A DNA stretch of 64,000 nt from Clytia hemisphaerica. Lineage: Eukaryota; Cnidaria; Hydrozoa; Leptothecata; Clytiidae. The stretch covers positions 186,001 to 250,000 of the forward strand of contig CACVBU010000545.1 of NCBI GenBank assembly GCA_902728285.1, written 5' to 3'. This document shows positions 26,101-35,900 of this stretch, one piece after another. Under the pieces are notes generated by a model that was given only the letters and a program-made list of their open reading frames with translations, was not told the origin of the DNA and made no database searches. The position numbers were made by a program, and so were the translations under genes. The stretch's first letter is position 1, and each line of letters starts with the position of its first letter.

Positions 26101-28416
26101 ACTTTCCGGAGGGCTTACTTTGGACCACGTGAATTAAAAGTTGTTGTTCTCTCTTCATTTTTTCAGTTATTCGTTGATGAAAGAAAAACTGTTGAACGTG
26201 ATTGACGATGGAACACATCGAGTCATCATCTCTACCGGTGGCGTCTCCATGGGAGAAAAGGTAGCCATATTCGTGCCTAGAACCTTTTAGATATCTTCTC
26301 CGTCTGTAAAATTATTTGTTAAAACCCTACTTTTACGTTCTTAAGCCTAGATTATGAGAGTGGTCCTAGAAGATGAGAGGCTTAAAAATGGGGTTAACGC
26401 TTCCAGGAAACCTGTTCAACCTAGAACTAAGTGGACTTATAGAATTATAGTAAATAGGCGTAGTAGTGTAGTGGTCATCGTTCTTGACTTCCGTGCTGGA
26501 GGTCAGGGTTCGATTCCCACTCGGTGCTACGATTCAATTGGCAAGTGAATGTACCTTGGCCCGGGTCAACCCATACCATGTGAGGGGAATAGGGTACCAT
26601 CACTCTGATACAAGAGTATGGGGAGATATGCCGGACATTGAATGTGGTGTGGTGATGGTACTCATATGTTCAGTACCTGCGAGAACGCAAGTTTCTCCCG
26701 TACTGTGCGAGTATCATCATCGATACAGCACGGCTCTGATGTGTCGCGAGCACAGAGTACAATATCTGGTAAGCGCTGTGATTTCCCTACCTAGGGGTAG
26801 GAAACTATCCCGGGATAGGGCCCGGTCCGATGATATTGGAGGGTCCGCTTCTCTCCTCTCATTTTTTTCGAAGTTTACTAATTTAGCGGAGGAGCTGTCG
26901 TTGAAACAATTCATTCTTTGACTTGAAATTTATTCTTATTTTATCTTTTACAGGACTTAGTGAAGAAGTTCCTTGAAAATTTTGGCGAAGTGAAGTTTGG
27001 AAGACTGAACATGAAGCCAGGGTATGAATAAACTGCACAATCCTCATCTCCGACTTTTTATTACTGACTAAAACTGTCCCTCTAAAATAGGTGGATTGAT
27101 TGATTGATCTCCTGTATGAATAACACCTTAGAGAAATATGGAGCCCTGCATTAGCTAGAAAAGAACGGAAGGGAAAATGACAACCGCTTCAAAATGTGTG
27201 ATCTGGATTTTATCATCGTTAATTACAGCGTTCGGCGTAAAAAGGGCCGATAAGGTATTCAAAAACAAAGAAACAACAATATTCAATCAGTCGTAATGAT
27301 TGCTGCCCGTATTATAACTTTTTTTTACCCGACAAAATGGTTTGGTAGACCTTTTCCCTATGTTATCACCAAAAAAACTGACCCGTGAAAATGGTAATTT
27401 TATAGAGTGTCTTGAAAGATTTCAAACATTTTTATTTCAGGAAACCTACCACATTTGCCACCATCATTCGCGGATCGAAAACTACTTATTTCTTTGCGTT
27501 GCCTGGCAACCCGGTATCAGCCATGGTCACCTTTTATCTCTTTGTTCTACCCGCCATTCGGAAGTTGGCAGGCTACAGGAAGCCCCATTTACAAAGAATC
27601 CAGGCTAGAGTATGTTCAAAATTTTGTTGTGTAATACGACGAGATTGACGTTTTTAGTATTTTAGCCCAATCGAAGTACTGTCGTTTGTTACGGTTAGAA
27701 AGCATTCCGTGTCTGCACTTTTTTTCTTATTTCTTCTTTAGTAGAGTGATTTTCTATTCTTAGTATACATTTTTATATAAGCAATCAGGCTGCTAAGGCT
27801 CGAGCCCTGAAACTAGCCAATTCGTAAATTTGCTTTTTAGATAATGTAAGCCTGGCAAACGATAGCCCTTGACACAATTTAGCATGAATATGGTTGAATA
27901 TCAGGGGTGGTCAAAGCAATTTTTTAGAAAAAAAGAGCTAGAATATTAAGAAACCCCAGCCCTGAACCCAAAATTGGGAGTTCCTTGTAAAAGGAATGTA
28001 TAAGTGAACTTCTTGAAACCTTACTTTATCCACCTCAATGTCACGACATCTTTCCTTTTCTCAAAAGAGCCCCTGTTTTTTCGATAATGACACAAGAAAT
28101 CGCCCGTGGTAGAGATGGAACTGGCTCTTAACATGTAGTTTAAGGACCTTTTAACAATGACCTTTCTATCTTACCCTTTTAGATCGACTTTGACGCTTGT
28201 TTAGACACAAGACCCGAATACCATCGTTCCAAACTCAACTGGGATACAGACGATGGTGTACCCTTAGCCGTGTCAACGGGCAGTCAATGTAGCAGTCGTT
28301 TATTGAGCATGCGCTCGTGCCATGCCCTTCTAGAATTACCAAGCTCAGACAATACAAAACGGTTAACACGTGGTAGCATGGTAACCGCATTGTTGCTACC
28401 CAAATTAATCACCTGA
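11743..28416 (+). CDS. GPHN: Gephyrin: molybdopterin adenylyltransferase / molybdopterin molybdotransferase
   Basis: Fuses the two last enzymes of molybdenum cofactor synthesis; in animals gephyrin also scaffolds inhibitory receptors. 22 phase-consistent exons: 11743-11809, 12640-12721, 12966-13023, 13313-13405, 13603-13697, 13857-13923, 14062-14104, 14428-14525, 14761-14934, 16892-17072, 18382-18519, 20198-20290, 21108-21160, 21630-21749, 22074-22132, 23088-23190, 23553-23603, 25743-25864, 26167-26260, 26954-27021, 27441-27609 and 28183-28416. Total 2262 nt, 753 aa (human about 736). Start is the ATG of [19 protein letters not shown], with VGILTVSD following the first junction as in the family. 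The N-terminal G domain, middle linker and C-terminal E domain are all complete, with no frameshift. The donor of the exon ending 21160 (GTGGCA) is weak, but the join gives the expected EPITAGKPVKT. A TGA stop follows LLLPKLIT. Confidence 0.95.
14962..15096. repeat. Short inverted-repeat element, CAGGGCT..GAAAT / AGCCTTGTA
   Basis: Left CCAGGGCTAGAAATGCTGCT, right TTATTTTGAGCCTTGTA, with a TCGGACATT block. Diverged relative of the clearer copy at 50954-51098. Located in a gephyrin intron. Confidence 0.4.
17222..17300 (+). repeat. tRNA-like sequence (SINE head candidate)
   Basis: TAGAGAAGGTAGAGCATCCA resembles an A box region and GGTTGTGGGTTAGATAGACT a degenerate B box. It lies in a gephyrin intron. 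The B box deviates from GGTTCGAAT, so it is probably decayed. Confidence 0.35.
18612..18828. repeat. Inverted-repeat element, ACACGTTTTTTATAAGAAC family, copy 2
   Basis: TACCTTTTTTATAAGAACAA at the left and TGTTCTTATAAGAAAACGTG plus TA at the right. The interior AACATAAGGCTTCGAGGGCC matches copies 1 and 3. It starts about 90 bp downstream of gephyrin exon 11. Confidence 0.75.
19070..19348. repeat. Inverted-repeat element related to the ACACGTTTT family
   Basis: Left TACACGTTTTTTTTTTTTAA and GAAAC; right GTTTCTTAAAAAAAAAAAGT and GTA. The interior repeats TGTTTCTTA and GAGCCT in both directions. Same end logic as the family at 1154, but the unit is AAGAAAC/GTTTCTT rather than AAGAAC. Confidence 0.65.
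20350..20480 (+). repeat. tRNA-derived SINE-like repeat
   Basis: GGAGCGATGGTCTAGTAGTC resembles a tRNA head with A box. AGTTCGACGAATTC is a degenerate B box. The following CCAATGTTCCGCTCCGTTCT is shared with the minus-strand repeat near 3930-4020. In a gephyrin intron. Confidence 0.5.
22404..22726. mobile_element. CGCGG-type MITE, copy A
   Basis: Interior filled with AATTTTCGCGG units. The right end CCCGCGAAAATTAGTTCCAA plus TAAGGTA is the exact inverse of the left end of copy C at 24436. Its own left end is diverged (GGCTTTTGGAACTAATTTTC). Its last bases abut or overlap the next element, which starts at 22725. Confidence 0.85.
22725..22971. repeat. Inverted-repeat element, ACACGTTTT family, copy 3
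   Basis: Left TATACGTTTTTTTTAGAACA; right TGTTCTTATAAAAAAAACGT plus GTA. Interior ATAAGGCTTCGATGGCC matches copies 1 and 2. It sits directly against CGCGG copy A, sharing a TA, as if one inserted at the TA edge of the other. Confidence 0.75.
23712..23925. repeat. CGCGG-type MITE, decayed copy B
   Basis: TACCTTAAGGGAGCTAATTT at the left, and CGCGAATAATAAGTTCCCGC then TTAAGGTA at the right. Same end sequence as copies A and C but shorter and diverged. Confidence 0.65.
24436..24779. mobile_element. CGCGG-type MITE, copy C (intact ends)
   Basis: Perfect terminal inverted repeats of 27 bp: TACCTTATTGGAACTAATTT then TCGCGGG at the left, exact inverse ending AATAAGGTA at the right. The outermost TA on each side fits a TA target duplication as used by Tc1/mariner-type elements. 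344 bp and non-coding; the apparent GFNFRG repeats in one frame come from the AATTTTCGCGG units. Confidence 0.88.
26456..26880 (+). repeat. tRNA-derived SINE in gephyrin intron
   Basis: tRNA-like head GGCGTAGTAGTGTAGTGGTC (A box) and GGTCAGGGTTCGATTCCCAC (perfect B box GGTTCGATTCC). A long unrelated body follows, beginning CTCGGTGCTACGATTCAATT. The phrase CGGTGC.ACGATT..ATTGG is shared with the tRNA-like repeat at 45447-45550, so the two heads belong to one family. Confidence 0.75.
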
Positions 28417-28562
28417 TTGGTTCATTTCTTCGTGCGTTTGTTACATGGATGGGTATTATTTGATGAAGAAAGCCAATGAAGTGGTTTTATGGTGCGGTGT
28501 CAAATGTGACGGTAGCCAGGGAAAGCAATTACCAGAATGTTTTGGTTCAAGACTAAGTAAAC

Positions 28563-28793
28563 CACAGATTTATAAATCTCGAAGGACCAGATGTTGTGCT
28601 TTAAGCCAGAGCAGGCAAAAAAAATGAATATCGCAAAAAATATTGTTGCTATTGTTTTCAAAAACCCGCGAGGCTTCTGATTGGTCAAGCGCTGAAATTC
28701 TATTTCTATTTTCACGTGACCTAGGTAGGATTTCCTAACGAGATACGACAGGCAAAGCACAACATCTAGCCCTTCGGGCTTTATAAATCTGTG
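28563..28793. repeat. MITE-like element, CACAGATYTRTAAAGC family, copy 2
   Basis: Left CACAGATTTATAAATCTCGA, right CCTTCGGGCTTTATAAATCT plus GTG. An inner pair GATGTTGTGCTTT / AAAGCACAACATC makes long arms. Starts about 150 bp after the gephyrin stop. Confidence 0.75.
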
Positions 28794-30910
28794 AAGTAAA
28801 CGCGTTTAATGGCGCAAACCCCTGATGACTCACTAGACCAATACTGTACTGGTCTTAAATTATGAATTTGAATTATGAAAACATTTAAGAACGAGAAATT
28901 CGTTTTCTACGCTCATAGCTAAAGAAACTAACACTGTATTTAAAAAATGGAAGATGTTTATATATTGATGGCTGCAGATTTTTTAAAATTTATTATCAAT
29001 ACCCTACTAAAATGAATTCTTGCTGAGAGATAGTACAAATTTGTTGAAAGAGTACTTTCAATGAAAGGCTATAATAAAGAAAATTGCCAATAGCATTACG
29101 TGGGCAAAACTGTTCGGCTTTCGGGAAACTTGGAAACATTGGAAATTTTCAATATATTATATATGTTAGTTATATTTACCGAAAGTAATTTAATGTTCAA
29201 GGTTTTTTTCTCAAGTTCAATAGCATCATTTGTAAAGTTTCCTTGAGTGTAGTCTAGGTTACTCGCAGAGTTTTTATAATTTGGGTACTTCGTCGGACCT
29301 GATGCAGAAAGAGAGGGTACAGGCTTTGGATATGTTATTTATATAATTGGTGTTTTTATTAGCATTTTATAAAAACAAATTTGTTACTTTTTTTTTGTCA
29401 ACGATCGTTATTATTAGTTATGTATTTTCTGTTTAAAACCTCTAAGAGAGGCACTAACCTTAATTTAATTGGAGAACCACTGTATTTATGCGAGATCTGC
29501 TAGTAATCCAAAATTCGAAGACTTTTAAAGGTTTTGTTTTTACAGAAGTGTTTCATACCAAACACATTTTTCATATCAGGACAGTGTCTCCCTAATGTTA
29601 TGTTATGTTGATATAAGCAAAAAATGTTTTTCTTTTCCTCTTTCTGACCAATCTTGCTCCACATCCGTGTCAATTCAATGTGAAAAGGCTTGTGAATTAA
29701 AATTGATGATTAAGCAAACGATATCACTCTTATTTAAAAATAAAACCTTTAAGGTACCAAGCTCTTTGTCCGAAATCTCCTAACATGAAAAACATGAAAA
29801 ACATGAACAAAGTATTACCGGGAAGATGGTTGTTAGAAATCTTTAAACCCGAGAAGAACCTTCGAAAAATTAAAACTCATTACAGTAATAAAAAAAGGAA
29901 ATTAAGAATGTTCAGATTTTATTTCATTTAATTTCTTTTTCATCATTTATTTGATATTTTTTAAGAAATAAAATGACAAATTTTTAGTATAAAGTAGTTT
30001 TGTAAATTTTTCCGTCTTTAGCATTTTTGTAGTTCAGTTTATAAACGTATCGACTATTATCATGACAAATACAATATATTTCTTTACTTTTACAACAGCA
30101 GAATATGAAATTCACTTTACATGACTCCAATACACGGGTTTCGAATTAAATCTGGCGCGAGAGAAAAAATCAAGTAAATAAAAGGAGCGATAAGGGGAAA
30201 TGCCTTATAAAAGGTTGATAGATTTCCTTTCTTCTCTTTTGAAAGCCAGGTGTTCATTCAAAAGATGTTTTTCTATTTTAAATTCAATAAAAGAAATATG
30301 ATTAAACGATTGACTTTTTATTTTAATGTTTTTTGTTTTCATAATGACCCATAAAGTCTGTCAAAATGGAAAAATGAGCTAAAATTGCTTGATACACGGC
30401 CAATTTTTGTTCTGTTTACTTGATATTTTTCGTGCAAATTTACATGGGATCAAAGCTAAAGCTAAGCAAAAATTTAATTCGAAACCCGTGTATTACTTTC
30501 TTGTTAACATGGACGAATTATGATCAAAGTAGCTTAGGTATAATGATATTATTTACTCTAGTCGAATAAATTTTCGGGAGATTTATTTCGTGCTTTCGCG
30601 AATTATTGCCTTTTCGCGACAATAGATAATCACTAGTAAGAAATTAATTACGAAATCGCGTGAGATTAATCAAATTTTCAAGATCAAATTTTGGCTCAAA
30701 ACTGCTCAAAATAACCCTAAAAATTGGCTATTCGTGTCAAAAATTGGCGTTTCCAACGCCATTTTCAAATGTTATTTTGGCTGATTTTCGCCAAAATTGA
30801 TTCGATTAACGAACGTTACTGAAATTTCTCTCATCGTAAACTCGTAAGCTTTTCAAGTTTTCGAAATTACAAAATAAGCCATTAATTCAATGGCCGCAAA
30901 ATTATCGCAA
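28794..30910. other. Gephyrin-peptide deformylase intergenic region
   Basis: AT-rich, no gene seen. AATAAA at 29073-29078 is a possible gephyrin poly(A) signal. On the minus strand AATAAA (plus TTTATT at 30592-30597) may serve the deformylase gene. Both are weak calls in such AT-rich DNA. Confidence 0.35.
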
Positions 30911-31582
30911 CTAACGTAACCGGTTTCTTAACCAATTTTTGGATTTATGTAGAAAATAATCAATGATTAAAAGTCCTTTCAAATGATGCATCTCATGTTG
31001 AAAAACACGTGCTGTCCATCCACTGGATACAAATTTCACTGGATTTCCATAACGATCTAATCCTTCCATTTCAATTTTCTTGAAACGTTCAACGTCGCCG
31101 GTAGTCATAGGCAGACTCAAACAACCTTCCTCAAATAAAGTTGTATCAAAATCCAAAACACGCATTTTCGGATTTACTAAAACGGTTAACGGGAAAATAC
31201 GCATATCCCGTTTTTCTACTTCTCGTTGACCGTAATATTCGACTGAATTTTTATAATCTTCTTCTGCAAATTCAACAATGATCAATTTTAAATTGTACCC
31301 AACTTGAGTTGCTGCTAGTCCTTGGCCATAATTTTCTTTCATTATCTTAATCATCTTATCTACCAACGTTTGAAATTCATCCGATCGAATTTCGTCTTCA
31401 GTGACATCACGTGACGGTTTACGTAATATGACGTCATCGTGATGACGTATTCTTAAATCTTGTTCAAGCTTCAAAAGATTGCTGGAGAAACGGAAAAGCA
31501 AAGACACCATCGATTTGTTTTGATTAATCTCTATTTTCTTATTTGTTTTTTTTCCTGGAAAGTAAAAAATATAAAATTTCAA
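30911..31582 (-). CDS. PDF: Peptide deformylase, mitochondrial type, single exon
   Basis: Removes the formyl group from the initiator Met of organelle-made proteins. One uninterrupted frame of 223 aa. All three family motifs are present: GLAATQVG (motif I), EEGCLSLP (motif II, Cys ligand) and HEMHHLKG (motif III, HExxH with both His ligands and the catalytic Glu). SGWTARVFQHEMHH and LTVLVNPKMRVLD resemble animal mitochondrial PDF. The usual Asp of HEMDH is His here. The upstream ATG gives MKFYIFYFPGKK; an internal ATG at codon 25 (base 31510) begins MVSLLFRFSSNLLKL, a better amphipathic presequence, and may be the true start. No introns, unlike its neighbours, so a retrocopy or intron loss is possible. 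The frame is open throughout. Confidence 0.92.
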   Translation of the reverse strand: MKFYIFYFPGKKTNKKIEINQNKSMVSLLFRFSSNLLKLEQDLRIRHHDDVILRKPSRDVTEDEIRSDEFQTLVDKMIKIMKENYGQGLAATQVGYNLKLIIVEFAEEDYKNSVEYYGQREVEKRDMRIFPLTVLVNPKMRVLDFDTTLFEEGCLSLPMTTGDVERFKKIEMEGLDRYGNPVKFVSSGWTARVFQHEMHHLKGLLIIDYFLHKSKNWLRNRLR

Positions 31583-32932
31583 ATTAGACTTTGAAGCAAT
31601 AAAGTTTCAGGGGTCCGTCTCTGCTATTTTCGTGCGAAATGCCTTCCTTTTCTTACGGATTTTTATAAAAAGTTTATTATAAATCATTTTAGTTTTTCTG
31701 ATCTGCCGTAAAAAAAATTGGTTCCATTAAGGTATGAATAAAATCAACGGGTATGGAAAAAAAGTAAAAAACTTAAATCTTTCTCAAGTATTCAACTATT
31801 CAACTAATTCATTAAATAGTAACTTTAAACCGAAAACATGTTTTCTTTAGTAACAAAGAAATAAATATTAGAAAATTCCCTTATATTCCTTTTCCACAGA
31901 AAAAAAAATGTAAATAAAAATCAGCAGCAAATGTATACACTAAACTATTTATTATAAAAAAAATTGGACAAATACCTTCTAGGATTTACACAATTGAGTC
32001 TAAAGCCCCAAAGGGATGAAACTCTTGGATGGAAAATTGACGTAACTTATTTCCCATCCAAAACGCGTTATCACCGTCGTTTTTACAATAACGGCAGATT
32101 TCGAAAAATATTCCGCGTATAAACGAAGAAAGCGCTAGGGTTCAATTCTTCATTCCAAAAGCAGCACAAATCTTAAGACTTTCCTTTTTCCAGCTTGAGA
32201 AAGGTGAAGATTACACTTCAATCCTTCAATGACTAGATATCAATGCTAGCATATGCAGTTCGGACATTCGACGAACATTATTTTAACGATATGGAAAAAC
32301 CTGTTCATTATTATCCCAAAAACGAAAAATTCAAAATGAATCTCCAGAAAAGAATTTAAACTAAAACTTAGCAATCGAGAAGATGTTTTAAAAAGGTTTT
32401 AAAAGCTGACGAGTTTTTTAAAGGAACGGTTGTTTTTACAGTCAACCAACCATTTCTTCAGTGAAACTTAGAAACATCTAAAAATGAATACTTCTTGATA
32501 AAAATTATCAGTATGAAAAATCTACAAAAAAATAATAAAATGTACACTAAAATGAGACGGTCCGGCTGTTCTAACTTTTCTTTTTGGAATTTAGGTCCAA
32601 TTTTTTACATCACAAACACCTGTAAATGCTTTGCTTTATTTTTCTTATAACTTATCAATTCTTATAACTAGAAGTTAGAAATTATCTACTTTATTAGTAG
32701 ACATCCTTTGAAAACGAGACCCGTAATGATTTAATGCATCTCGAGAGCAGTTTCAATAAAAAAATTTAAACAAAGTTTGAATCAGAGAAACATCCATCGA
32801 ATTAAAGCTAGCTTTTTCTAGAGAAATATCAATTTACCTATATGAAAAGTAAATTTCCAGCAACTGGGCATAAAATTAACTGTAAATCTCCTGCCAGATG
32901 TTTATCAATAAAAGTTAGACATTGAGAGTATT
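31583..32932. other. Intergenic between PDF and ZIP9
   Basis: No gene seen. Near 31990-32250 lies a diverged copy of the repeat at 2531-2790 (AAAGCCCC, TTTCCCATCC, TTCATTCCAAAAGCAGCACA). The tail at 31715-31735 (TTGGTTCCATTAAGGTA) resembles one end of the CGCGG MITE family. Confidence 0.4.
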
Positions 32933-35900
32933 TCAATGTTTATGATAAAGACCCAGTATGACAGGTGTAAAAATACCTATAACCAAATAACATAATTCTT
33001 TGCGCGTTAATTTCCCATGAGTCTGTGATGAGTTATCTAATGAATTGGAAGGTTGCGATAAAAGTTCAGGTAATATATGAACGGTGGCAACGTATAGAAA
33101 AGTACCAGCAGAAAACAACATGGCAAGTCCTGTACCGTTATATGATGTAAATGTTTGTTTACCACTCTATGAAGAAAAGAAAGAAACAAATAACAAATAA
33201 ATACTTTTTAGTTTAATTTTATTCCTCTTACTATTATCTCAAACTAGTTTGCATTCTGAACGTCTGAGATTATGGACAAGTAAAAGTAAATAAATATCTA
33301 ATTTTAGCGAGAGATTGTGGAAGATTCTAAAACTCTGGCCAAAATTAAATTACTTGCTGCCTTCAACAAAATAAGTTCTTGCCAAAATAAAAATAATTAC
33401 TGAATCGCCAAGATAAGTTCTAGTTCTAAATTACTTGCCGAAATCTTAAGTTCTTGCAAAATTTGTTTTATCTCATGAAAATTAGTTCCCTTAAGTACTC
33501 ATGAAAAACCTTAAGAATTGTTTTACAAACAGAAAAGATTAGTGAAAATGAAATGCAGTAGATTCTCCATAACTCGAACGAATTCGTTGACACCATGAAA
33601 ATTTTCGAATAAAATCTGTTCGAGTTCTAGAGACTCTACTGTATTACGATGCAAAGATGTTCACTACACTCCTCTGAAAGTTAACGAAGCCATTATATTA
33701 GTTTGAATTGATGCACAAATCTCCAAACTAAATCAATAGTTTTTGAACGAAGCATAAATGAAATGTGTGAAGGACGCGAGTACTTTCACAAACATAGAAA
33801 CATTCAGAACCAACGACACCGTTACACTATCAATGGCGTATCCTGATAAGGTCCAAAGTGATAGACTTACTGCACTTAAACCATAGTACGTCAGCATAGA
33901 AAATATAGGCGCTGCCAGTGAAAATGCCAATAAATGTTTTCGTATCCGGTTACGTTCCATATTCTATACAAAAGAAAATTAATGTCGATGGGTATTTGAT
34001 GGTTAGTTATAAAATCAACACTTAACACACTCAATTAAACATTTAATTGATAAATGGACGATATGATATTACTATAAAGTACTGGATGTCCCATAAAATA
34101 CTTTCCAAAACAATACAATTGAAGATTTTAGCCTAATATTATTTCAAAACAACAAAGATAAATTCAAAAAAAGATTTTAAAGGAACATGATTTGGTCAAT
34201 AAAATCAAATTGGTCCGTATTTTTGTAGGGGAAAATTTTTTTGAGGTCACTCGATTTTTTTAGTCAAAGCACTTGTTATACATTTTTGGAAAGCTAAGGG
34301 TAGGGGGTATTATCTCAAGCTAAAATTTTCATTAATTTTTGACCCTATAATTTTGGGACAAGCTGGAGTTTTTACAAGCTCTCGTTTGATTTGGTTGGTC
34401 GTTAACCTGTAATAAAACAATTTTGTTACTTTTTCTAAAGAACGCGTCATCTCTATTACTTCAAATAACCAATTAGTGAAGTCTCTTGTAAAAACTCCAG
34501 CCCATCCCATAATTTTTGCCTTAGACTGTCATATTTATAACCCAAGTTATGTTGACTCCCCTACCCCTTAGCTTTCCAAAAATGTATAACAAGTGCTTTA
34601 GCTAAAAAATCAAGCGATTTTACAAATTTCCCCCTACTATTTATCGATTGTTTGATCATTTACCTCATGAAGAAGAAAAGAAGACAATCCAAAAGCAGCC
34701 GGCGCCTGAAAATAAAGTTCGGAAAAAATGGTATCATGTGTATATCTAGTTTGTCTGTTTCTAAACGAGTTTACAAACACTTTAAAATGAAAAAATTCAA
34801 TTGCCTGATTTCCCTTCATCCCTCGAAACGTTTACTGTTCCCAAAGAGACACTGGCGCTTGTCTTTGGACAAAATAATGTAACTTATTATGGAAGTAAAC
34901 GTGAATTTGAAGAATCAATTCCGCATGCAAATTGAATGTTTTCTTACATAATGGTGATGATTACATCATTTTTAGTTGAGCTAGAATCTGAAAATATGTG
35001 TCTTTGTGTCCGCTAAAAACTTTGGGGCAGCCTGGAGACTTCAAAAATGGTTGGTAATTTGGTTGAAAGTTGGCACACTTGTTCCTTGGGTAAATTATCT
35101 GAGGGCGTTATTCACTTTTAGAAAATTTCTATTTTTGGGGCCTGAAGGCAAGATTTTCGCCAAAACGAGGCTAAATCTTTGGAGCAGCCTTAAGACTTTA
35201 AAAATGTTCGGATTTGGCTGTAATTTGGCACACTTGAAATTGAAGCCAGTGTGTTGCTCACGTTCGACTATATCTTAGCCCAACACAGAAATCTTATATA
35301 AAACATTCTCTATTGATATTTTGACACGCAATGACATTCAGAATAATTTAAATTATATATACTTTATGTAACATAATGGCAAAGAAAACAATCATTTCGA
35401 TATCTGATCTTGTCGTCGAAGCTGCCGCTCCCAGTGCTATACCATCAGCTGTAAAAAAGAAAACATAAATGAATTACCAAAGGATTGTGTTTTATCAAGG
35501 CCTGGTTAACAGATCTTAAAATTCTAAAAAGTTCGAAAAACTCTACATAAGTTTTTCGTGTTTGGTAAAATAACTTCCACCGTTTATGGAAGCAAACATT
35601 CGATTTGCGTGAAGGATTGCCTTTACAGATTCGAACGATTGTTTTCATAATGGTGGAAACGTAACTAAACACAGGAGGAGACCGGACAAAACTATGGTCA
35701 GATACTTTCCAAATGGTAATTTGGAATTAACAAAAAAAACTTAGTAAATAGTCCAGTGAGTGAGGTTATACCAGCAGCATGTACCAAGAGCCCCAAAGTT
35801 GCAGTGGCTGACTTCCTGTTGCCACCGTCTGAAAAAAAGAAAAAAAGGCTGTGTTGTACGGAGCATACTAAATTCATTGTTTTGTTTTAATCTCTTACTA

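Larger units (their letters stand above)
20198..28416 (+). other. GPHN: Gephyrin E (MoeA-like) domain exons
   Basis: Exons 12-22. Motifs in order: [50 protein letters not shown], the barrel subdomain ending [95 protein letters not shown], and domain IV with RPEYHRSKL and [23 protein letters not shown]. The GGVSMG/D and PGNPVS loops, which bind molybdate and molybdopterin, are intact. This domain inserts Mo; in vertebrates it is also the receptor-binding and dimerisation part. Confidence 0.93.

Noticed and set aside
26456..26530. Possible functional tRNA gene
   Set aside because: Good A and B boxes, but the arms do not close into a cloverleaf and a SINE body follows directly. The same applies to 40680, 45447 and 3957.
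30911..31582. PDF as bacterial contamination or recent transfer
   Set aside because: Motif III context and the VNP..RVLD region are animal-like, codon use is AT-rich like the neighbours, and host-type repeat remnants lie on both sides.
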